NCBI GenBank assembly: GCA_018610025.1
Contig: JAHENW010000064.1
Coordinates: 1-5,526 of the forward strand
DNA from: Thermoplasmatota archaeon
Lineage (GTDB): Archaea; Thermoplasmatota; Thermoplasmata; Halarchaeoplasmatales; Halarchaeoplasmataceae
Direction: 5' to 3'
Length of the DNA stretch: 5,526 nt
This document shows, in pieces, positions 1-4,417 of this stretch. The position numbers and the translations under genes are program-made. The notes below the pieces were generated by a model. It made no database searches, was not told the origin of the DNA, and worked only from the letters and a program-made list of their open reading frames with translations. How positions within the stretch are numbered: position 1 is the stretch's first letter; each line of letters opens with the position of its first letter.

Positions 1-24
1 GCCTATCAAAAATTCATTATCCAT
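1..24 (-). CDS. Start of an unidentified gene, cut by the left edge
   Basis: An ATG at 22-24 (minus strand) opens a frame that reads MDNEFLIG and leaves the window at position 1 without a stop. A near-perfect Shine-Dalgarno, GGAGG at 33-37 on the minus strand, lies 8 nt before the ATG and overlaps the last codons of the AhpD-like gene, whose stop is only 3 nt upstream. The spacing and the strong ribosome site make a real third gene of the operon likely. Eight residues are too few to name a family. Confidence 0.7.
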
Positions 25-27
25 AAT

Positions 28-375
28 TTATTCCTCCTTTAACTGATCCCACAGTTCAAATGCCTTTCTCAGGTGTGGTATGGTGATAGAACCACCTACC
101 ACCAAGGCTATGGACAAAGCTTCTTCGAATTCAGAATCCGAGACACCTTCCTTTTTGCACCTTATAATATGATACTCAATACAATCATCGCATCTCAAAA
201 CCGTAGAAGCCACCAATCCCATCATCTCCTTCCACTTCACCGGTATCTGTCCATCCTCGTAGACCTGGGAGTCAAGATTGAAGAATCGCTTGGTCTCGAG
301 TCCAGCATGATCCATTATTATGTCGTTCAAACGCTCTCTTTCTTCCTTGAAGCGCTGTATCTCGTCTTCGTCCAT
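28..375 (-). CDS. AhpD-like / carboxymuconolactone decarboxylase family protein
   Basis: A small all-helical protein of the AhpD/carboxymuconolactone decarboxylase family, 115 residues from the chosen ATG. It carries the redox signature RCDDCIEYHI: C62-x2-C65-x3-H69, with E50 twelve residues before C62. This is the same Glu-Cys-x2-Cys-x3-His spacing as the AhpD proton-relay and disulfide centre. The helix SEFEEALSIALVVGGSITIPH (81-101) is also typical. Such proteins are expected to act in the cytosol as alkylhydroperoxidase or disulfide-relay enzymes, but no peroxiredoxin partner is visible and the substrate is unknown. The start is uncertain: a TTG at 396 would add seven residues (MESHHTS) and directly abuts an AAGGA with no spacing, while the ATG at 375 has no clear SD. 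The upstream membrane-protein gene ends at 400 and the next gene starts 3 nt after this stop, so all three are probably co-transcribed. Confidence 0.85.
   Translation of the reverse strand: MDEDEIQRFKEERERLNDIIMDHAGLETKRFFNLDSQVYEDGQIPVKWKEMMGLVASTVLRCDDCIEYHIIRCKKEGVSDSEFEEALSIALVVGGSITIPHLRKAFELWDQLKEE
33..37 (-). promoter_or_regulatory. Shine-Dalgarno site for the gene leaving the left edge
   Basis: The minus strand reads AAAGGAGGAATAAATTATG, with GGAGG 8 nt before the start codon. It lies inside the 3' end of the AhpD-like gene. This is the strongest SD in the left operon and the main evidence that a gene begins at position 24. Confidence 0.7.
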
Positions 376-399
376 GGATGTATGATGCGATTCCAATCC

Positions 400-576
400 T
401 TAAGGTTTATGTTTTCCCACTGAGAAGTTCTTACTCATGAGAAGACAGGAGATGAAAACCACTAGAAGAACTACCAGTGCGGTATTGCCTGGATAGAACT
501 GTGACTCGGTTAAGATAAGTGGAACTCCAACAAAGATGGCGACCACTATAGGTACTATCACCCGATGCCTATGCAT
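400..576 (-). CDS. Small two-helix membrane protein, unknown function
   Basis: A 58-residue protein with two hydrophobic segments, about residues 6-22 (VIVPIVVAIFVGVPLIL) and 32-48 (TALVVLLVVFISCLLMS), joined by a short polar loop containing FYPGN. Basic ends (MHRHR and SKNFSVGKHKP) suggest both termini are cytoplasmic. The ATG at 574-576 is preferred because the minus strand has GAGGGAG 5 nt before it. The frame stays open to a TTG at 663, but that extension would cross the promoter region. I recognise no family; the shape is that of an archaeal small membrane protein. It is first in the left operon, 24 nt (or 3 nt, with the TTG start) before the AhpD-like gene, and divergent from the DUF1611 gene. 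Confidence 0.7.
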   Translation of the reverse strand: MHRHRVIVPIVVAIFVGVPLILTESQFYPGNTALVVLLVVFISCLLMSKNFSVGKHKP

Positions 577-581
577 AACCG

Positions 582-588
582 CTCCCTC
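582..588 (-). promoter_or_regulatory. Shine-Dalgarno site of the small membrane protein gene
   Basis: GAGGGAG on the minus strand, 5 nt before the ATG at 576. It decides the start in favour of the 58-residue product over the longer open frame. Confidence 0.6.
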
Positions 589-595
589 GTTCAAT

Positions 596-603
596 AAATA
601 TAA
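596..603 (-). promoter_or_regulatory. Candidate TATA box for the left operon
   Basis: The minus strand reads TATATTTA in the context GGTTATATTTATTG, a good archaeal TATA match. Its centre is about 24 nt before the ATG at 576, which would put the transcription start near the ATG and conflicts with use of the SD just upstream of it. A second AT-rich stretch, ATAATAAT at about 611-618 on the minus strand, would leave room for a short leader containing the SD and is the alternative box. Confidence 0.45.
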
Positions 604-616
604 CCGATGATTATTA

Positions 617-638
617 TGTCTTTCGATTCTCAAAGACA
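617..638. promoter_or_regulatory. Inverted repeat, candidate operator between divergent promoters
   Basis: Half-sites TGTCTTT (617-623) and AAAGACA (632-638) are perfect 7-bp inverted repeats around an 8-nt spacer, with half-site centres 15 nt apart. The dyad lies between the candidate TATA boxes of the left operon and of the DUF1611 gene. That position suits a dimeric regulator acting on either or both promoters. A dyad of this size can arise by chance in a 109-nt region, and no regulator gene is visible. Confidence 0.4.
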
Positions 639-650
639 CTACGCAACTCC

Positions 651-666
651 AAAAACTTATCAATAT
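651..666 (+). promoter_or_regulatory. Candidate BRE/TATA box for a leaderless DUF1611 transcript
   Basis: AAAAACTTATCAATAT on the plus strand is centred about 26 nt before the ATG at 686, the distance expected when transcription begins at the start codon. The bases directly before the ATG (ATCTTTTAAAC) hold no Shine-Dalgarno motif, which fits leaderless translation. The TATA match is only moderate. Confidence 0.45.
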
Positions 667-685
667 CTCTATTTATCTTTTAAAC

Positions 686-1732
686 ATGCCCAAGGCGATA
701 ATACTCACCGACGGATACCTGGACCAGTACTCGGCAAAGACATCTCACGGCCTTCTCCGATACTCGAAGAAGTACGATATCGTAGGGGTCATAGACAAAA
801 AATTTGAAGGGAAGACAACGGACCAGGTCATCGACCGGTGTAAGGAAGTGAAGATATTCGGGTCGGTGCCTTCCTTCTTGAAGAAAAGAAACGCCCACAC
901 CCTCATAGTCGGAGTGGCCACCGTCGGTGGGTACCTGCCGGAGAATTTTAAGGAGCATATCAAGGATGGAATAAGGAACGGTATGGACATCGTCTCCGGC
1001 CTTCATTACTACCTGAACGAAGATGAGGAGATCTCGAAGTTGGCGGAAGAATATGGTGTGCAGATAGATGACATAAGAAGGCCGCCGCCTTTGGACGAGC
1101 TTCATTACTTTGAAGATAAAAAGAAAGAGATCGATTCTGTCACTATTCCATTCCTGGGAACGGATAGCTCAATAGGGAAGAGAACCGCCCTTTTATCGGT
1201 GTATGAAGAGATGAGAGAGAGGGGGGACAACGTTCAATGGGTCGCTACCGGACAGACAGGACTGCTCCAGGGAGCGCCCTACGGCCTACCTTTAGATTCC
1301 ATCACCGGCGATTACATGGTGGGTGAACTTGAACATCAGATATGGAGGGCATGGGAAGAAGAGAGGCCGGACGCCATACTGATAGAAGGGCAGGGAAGCA
1401 TCTCTCATCCAGCGTATGTGTGCGGCTCGAGAGCAATACTGGCGGCCAGCCAGCCCGACGGCGTCGTTCTCCAGCACTCTCCCAAAAGAAAGTACCGGCA
1501 TTACAGGGAAGACGAGATACACTGGCCCATGCCCAACGTCGACCACGAGATCGACCTCATCGAACTATACACCGGTTCGCAGGTCATCGCCATAACCTTG
1601 AACCCGGAGATGATGGATGGTGATGAGAAGAAGAGATTTGTTCAAAAATATGAAGAGGAATTGGGTTTGCCCACCGCCGATGCTTTAGAAGAACCGGAAA
1701 AGGTGGCCGAAGCAATTCAAGATATGCTTTGA
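686..1732 (+). CDS. dgcN: DUF1611 family protein, likely D-glutamate N-acetyltransferase (DgcN type)
   Basis: A full-length 348-residue DUF1611 protein with an N-terminal Rossmann-like domain (about 1-140) and a C-terminal P-loop-like domain (about 150-348). The N-terminus shows the family hallmark ILTDGYLDQYSAKTSHGLLR (6-25). The C-terminal domain has a P-loop-like G158-TDSSI-G164-K165-R166-T167, then ATGQTG (187-192), IEGQGS (233-238) and LQHSPKRKY (262-270). DUF1611 members were shown in marine bacteria and haloarchaea to be DgcN, which transfers acetyl from acetyl-CoA to D-Glu, the first step of a D-Glu catabolic route completed by the racemase DgcA and a deacetylase. The assignment rests on family plus the nearby enolase-superfamily epimerase; DUF1611 is broad and other acceptors are possible. 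The gene stands alone on the plus strand, appears leaderless, and converges on the minus-strand operon with 3 nt between stops. Family membership is secure; the exact substrate is inferred. Confidence 0.8.
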   Translation: MPKAIILTDGYLDQYSAKTSHGLLRYSKKYDIVGVIDKKFEGKTTDQVIDRCKEVKIFGSVPSFLKKRNAHTLIVGVATVGGYLPENFKEHIKDGIRNGMDIVSGLHYYLNEDEEISKLAEEYGVQIDDIRRPPPLDELHYFEDKKKEIDSVTIPFLGTDSSIGKRTALLSVYEEMRERGDNVQWVATGQTGLLQGAPYGLPLDSITGDYMVGELEHQIWRAWEEERPDAILIEGQGSISHPAYVCGSRAILAASQPDGVVLQHSPKRKYRHYREDEIHWPMPNVDHEIDLIELYTGSQVIAITLNPEMMDGDEKKRFVQKYEEELGLPTADALEEPEKVAEAIQDML

Positions 1733-1735
1733 TCT

Positions 1736-2665
1736 TTAATCTATCAACTCTGCCCCGTCATTATCAGGTAAGCCCACTTGATCCTCCGCATCTTTACCCT
1801 TTTCACCCAGCCACTCCTCGATCTCTTTTTTCTTCTCCTCTACTACTTCAGCGGTGGTCAATCCATATACAGTGGGACCCCAGGAACTCTGCCCCGCGCC
1901 CTTCGTTATTTCCTCCAGCTTATCCACTATACCACCCACTGCTGGATGGAACTCTCCCCCCTGGTAATTGGAGAACGAGCGGCCGACCAGGTGCTGGATC
2001 CTTGAAAGATGGAGGGAAAAATTATCCAGGTCACCAGTCTTTACCGCCGGCAGTACACCCATCACCAGATGATGGCAGATCTTCTCAGGATACTTTTTTT
2101 CCACCTTCTTCTCGTCCATTATCGGCCTTTCTTCCTCTTCATCGTAGGCTTTATCCACGTTGGGCCGGACCATCAAGAAGCGCCAATTCTCTGGTATATC
2201 GTATCGGGCGGTTAAAGGTGGGATCTCGTCACCCCTTTTACCGCCCTCAAGTATGAATCCACCATGATCGAATCCGTGTGTTCCTATGGCTGAATATCTG
2301 CCCCTGCCGGTCAGATCGGCCAGTTCAGTACTCGCTATTTTTTCTCCGATCATCCTCGTCATCCCCGCCGCCAGTCCCAGCGTCAGCTGCGTGGTGGAAC
2401 CAAGGCCCATGTGCCTAGGGATCCTCTCTTTGACCTCTATCTGAAAGGCTTTTTGAAAGCCGAACTCATCTTTCAATGTATCGTAAATACTTTCAGCCCT
2501 CTTCTTCTCCTTCTCAGTACCATGAACGGACAGTTCCTCCGATAACTCAAATTTCATCTTATAGCCGCCCTTTATCATCACACCAAAAGCGCCGTACTGC
2601 CGCTCGAACTCCCTGCTCAGGTCGATGATACCGAAGTGGAGCCTGGACGGTGTTTTAACTATCAT
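1736..2665 (-). CDS. mptG: Beta-RFAP synthase family protein (GHMP superfamily, methanopterin pathway)
   Basis: A complete 309-residue homolog of beta-ribofuranosylaminobenzene 5'-phosphate synthase, which in methanogens condenses 4-hydroxybenzoate or p-aminobenzoate with PRPP, releasing CO2 (or its equivalent) and pyrophosphate, to begin the arylamine part of tetrahydromethanopterin. Visible family motifs are TPSRLHFGIIDL (5-16), the GHMP glycine motif PRHMGLGSTTQL (83-94), RGRYSAIGTHGFDHGGFI (121-138) and GQSSWGPTVYGL (258-269); the C-terminus ends in the expected NDGAELI. It is the last gene of the minus-strand operon: its ATG overlaps the epimerase stop by 4 nt (ATGA), and GGAGGGG lies 5 nt upstream, so translation is probably coupled. 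Homologs also occur in archaea without methanogenesis, so the cofactor made may not be classical methanopterin. A divergent GHMP enzyme acting on another small molecule is the alternative. Confidence 0.85.
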   Translation of the reverse strand: MIVKTPSRLHFGIIDLSREFERQYGAFGVMIKGGYKMKFELSEELSVHGTEKEKKRAESIYDTLKDEFGFQKAFQIEVKERIPRHMGLGSTTQLTLGLAAGMTRMIGEKIASTELADLTGRGRYSAIGTHGFDHGGFILEGGKRGDEIPPLTARYDIPENWRFLMVRPNVDKAYDEEEERPIMDEKKVEKKYPEKICHHLVMGVLPAVKTGDLDNFSLHLSRIQHLVGRSFSNYQGGEFHPAVGGIVDKLEEITKGAGQSSWGPTVYGLTTAEVVEEKKKEIEEWLGEKGKDAEDQVGLPDNDGAELID

Positions 2666-3756
2666 ATCTTCCCCTCCATATCCATGAGATATTCGTCTAT
2701 CTTATCTTCCTGTACCTGGACCCCCAGCCCCGGTTCCTTGCCTGTCCAAAGCCTTCCATCTTTAAACTCCAATCCGGTGGCTATATTATCAGAGAGCATG
2801 AAGTGGCCGTCCAGGTCGGCGTACTTTATCCTCTCACTGGTTTCATGGAGGTGGACACCGGCAGCTATCGACGCAGCCGTCTCGCTCATGCACCCGACCA
2901 TTGCATCTACACCATATTTTTCTAGAACTTCAACGATCTTCCTGCCCCCGGTTATCCCGGCGGACTTCATGAGTTTGATGTTCACCATGTCACAGATACC
3001 CTCTTCACACATCTTCCTAGCCATCTCATGATCCTTCATTGCCTCATCCGCCATTATGGGTACTGATGACTCCTGGCTTACCTCCTTCAGTCCCTGTAGA
3101 TCGCCCTCCTTCACCGGCTGTTCTATGAACTCGATATCGAAATCTTTCACCTTCTCACAGAAGGTTATGGCCTCCTGTACCGTGTAACCTTGATTGGCAT
3201 CTATCCACAGCTTCATCTCGGGGCCCACCTCTTCCCTTACCGCCTGTATCTTCCTTATGTCTTCCAACAGACTCAAACCGACCTTGATCTTCAGGGCCTT
3301 GAATCCCCTCTCTTTATATTCGCTGGCATGGTCGATCGTTTTCGTATAGGGCATTATCCCGATGGTCCTGTCGGTGAGCACACCTTCTTCTTCACCTCCG
3401 TACATCTCGAACACTCTCTTCCCTTCCTTTTTCCCTTTCAGATCGTGAAGTGCGATATCCAGACCGGCCTGAGCCGCCCTGTCCTCGGTCACCTTTCTCC
3501 TCAACTCTTCCCAGAGTGAATCCACCTTGACATCTCTCCCCTCTACTTCTTCCTTCATTATCTTAAGCGCTTTCAGTATGGATTCCGTAGTCTCTCCGGT
3601 CACGCTGTTGGGGCTGGCGTTCCCCCATCCCACCGTTTCGTCAGAAGAAACGCGCACTGGTACGTTCTCCGCCGTCTTTGAAGAGCCGGTGGCTATCCGA
3701 AAGACCTCGTCTCTATCTATGGCTACGGGATACGCATCTACACTATCTATCTTCAT
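2662..3756 (-). CDS. dgcA: Enolase-superfamily epimerase/racemase (dipeptide epimerase / DgcA type)
   Basis: A complete 364-residue member of the muconate-lactonising subgroup of the enolase superfamily: capping domain (about 1-120), then a beta-barrel. Catalytic pieces are all present: acid/base lysine motif ALKIKVG (K156, K158), metal ligands D186 (WIDANQG), E212 (IEQP) and D237 (ADEA), and the opposite-face lysine K261 in NIKLMKSAGI. Near the C-terminus ADLDG (D314, D316) matches the DxD that binds the substrate ammonium in L-Ala-D/L-Glu epimerases. Such enzymes epimerise the alpha carbon of Glu-containing dipeptides; DgcA racemises N-acetyl-Glu instead. The DUF1611 neighbour favours the DgcA role, whereas the DLDG motif would also suit a dipeptide epimerase. 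The start is the ATG at 3756, with AGAGGTG 7 nt upstream; an in-frame GTG at 3783 lacks support. The gene overlaps the end of nth by 14 nt and the next gene by 4 nt. Family is certain, substrate is not. Confidence 0.85.
   Translation of the reverse strand: MKIDSVDAYPVAIDRDEVFRIATGSSKTAENVPVRVSSDETVGWGNASPNSVTGETTESILKALKIMKEEVEGRDVKVDSLWEELRRKVTEDRAAQAGLDIALHDLKGKKEGKRVFEMYGGEEEGVLTDRTIGIMPYTKTIDHASEYKERGFKALKIKVGLSLLEDIRKIQAVREEVGPEMKLWIDANQGYTVQEAITFCEKVKDFDIEFIEQPVKEGDLQGLKEVSQESSVPIMADEAMKDHEMARKMCEEGICDMVNIKLMKSAGITGGRKIVEVLEKYGVDAMVGCMSETAASIAAGVHLHETSERIKYADLDGHFMLSDNIATGLEFKDGRLWTGKEPGLGVQVQEDKIDEYLMDMEGKI
2671..2677 (-). promoter_or_regulatory. Shine-Dalgarno site of the beta-RFAP synthase homolog
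   Basis: GGAGGGG on the minus strand, 5 nt before the ATG at 2665 and inside the last codons (MEGKI) of the epimerase gene. Together with the 4-nt stop/start overlap it indicates translational coupling of the two genes. Confidence 0.65.
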
Positions 3757-4405
3757 CCAGATACACCTCTTTATAGTAATCACACATGTCCGTCAAGGGA
3801 CACTCATCACACTTGGGTCTCCTGGGCTGACATATCTGCTTACCAAACTCCACCATCAGCTTGTTTATCTCTATCCAGTACTTCTTGGGGATCTCCTTCT
3901 CCAGCACCTTTTCCGTTTCTTCAGGATCACTCGTATCGGCGATCCCCAACCGATTACTTATCCGGTGAACGTGGGTGTCTACGGGCACCGCCGGCTCGCC
4001 GAAACCGTAGACCTGAACACAGTTGGCCGTCTTTCTACCAACGCCCGGCATATCTAGCAGCTCCTCCATATCCTCAGGTACCTCGTCCCCGTATTCCTCG
4101 TGTACCAGCCTGGCCACCTCCTTTATCCTCTTCGACTTCACGTTGTAAAAACCGGCAGGCTCGATCAGCTCTTTTACTTTCTCGATGGGCGCCTCGGCCA
4201 ACTCTTCAGGCGTGCTGAACTCTTCGAACAGGTCGGTGGAGGCTCTATGGGTGTTAGCATCCCTTGTTCTCTGTGATAAGATGGTTGATATGAGTATCTT
4301 GAATGGCGGGTCCTGAGGAACCGCATCTGCATCGGGGTCCTTTCCCGGGTACGCCCCGACCTTCATCTTCTCTCTCAACCTTTTTATCATCTCATCATGA
4401 TCCAT
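3743..4405 (-). CDS. nth: Endonuclease III (DNA glycosylase/AP lyase)
   Basis: A 220-residue HhH-GPD base-excision repair enzyme that removes oxidised pyrimidines and cleaves the abasic strand. It has the archaeal form LSQRTRD (43-49) of the substrate-pocket motif and the helix-hairpin-helix MPGVGRKTAN (119-128), in which K125 corresponds to the catalytic lysine. The essential aspartate is D143 in PVDTHVHRISNRLG, and a C-terminal [4Fe-4S] site is formed by C192-x6-C199-x2-C202-x5-C208. Length and order are normal and no key residue is missing. The ATG at 4405 is preferred, with GAGGTGA 5 nt upstream; a GTG at 4414 overlapping the folC stop would add MSH but lacks an SD. It sits 5 nt after folC and overlaps the epimerase gene by 14 nt, so it is co-transcribed with metabolic genes that have no evident DNA-repair link. 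Glycosylase specificity within the family is not readable from the sequence alone. Confidence 0.95.
   Translation of the reverse strand: MDHDEMIKRLREKMKVGAYPGKDPDADAVPQDPPFKILISTILSQRTRDANTHRASTDLFEEFSTPEELAEAPIEKVKELIEPAGFYNVKSKRIKEVARLVHEEYGDEVPEDMEELLDMPGVGRKTANCVQVYGFGEPAVPVDTHVHRISNRLGIADTSDPEETEKVLEKEIPKKYWIEINKLMVEFGKQICQPRRPKCDECPLTDMCDYYKEVYLDEDR
3764..3770 (-). promoter_or_regulatory. Shine-Dalgarno site that decides the epimerase start
   Basis: AGAGGTG on the minus strand lies 7 nt before the ATG at 3756, within the 3' end of nth. It would fall inside the coding sequence if the upstream GTG at 3783 were used, so it argues for the shorter product. Confidence 0.6.
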
Positions 4406-4410
4406 GTGGC

Positions 4411-4417
4411 TCACCTC
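4411..4417 (-). promoter_or_regulatory. Shine-Dalgarno site of nth, overlapping the folC stop codon
   Basis: GAGGTGA on the minus strand contains the TGA stop of folC and lies 5 nt before the ATG of nth. Ribosomes ending folC would cover this site, so re-initiation at nth is plausible. Confidence 0.6.

Noticed and set aside
577..663. Longer start (TTG at 663) for the small membrane protein
   Set aside because: It would translate through the TATA-like box and the inverted repeat, and the added residues are not membrane-like; GAGGGAG supports the ATG at 576.
680..1105. Minus-strand open frame of 141 codons
   Set aside because: Antisense to the N-terminal domain of the DUF1611 gene, whose sequence matches its family from the first residues.
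2094..2100. T7 run as a transcription terminator on the plus strand
   Set aside because: It lies more than 350 nt past the DUF1611 stop, inside another gene's coding sequence, where it encodes lysines on the minus strand.
1729..2256. Plus-strand open frame of 175 codons rich in Pro and Ser
   Set aside because: It is entirely antisense to the beta-RFAP synthase homolog, which has clear family motifs; the composition is that of a shadow frame and no SD or family match is visible.
2636..3031. Plus-strand open frame of 131 codons
   Set aside because: Antisense to the epimerase C-terminus; no ribosome site or recognisable domain.
3527..4057. Plus-strand open frame of 176 codons
   Set aside because: It runs antisense across the epimerase and nth genes, both with intact catalytic motifs, and shows no motif of its own.
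4406..4414. GTG start of nth overlapping the folC stop
   Set aside because: No SD precedes it, whereas GAGGTGA is well placed for the ATG at 4405. It would change only three residues.
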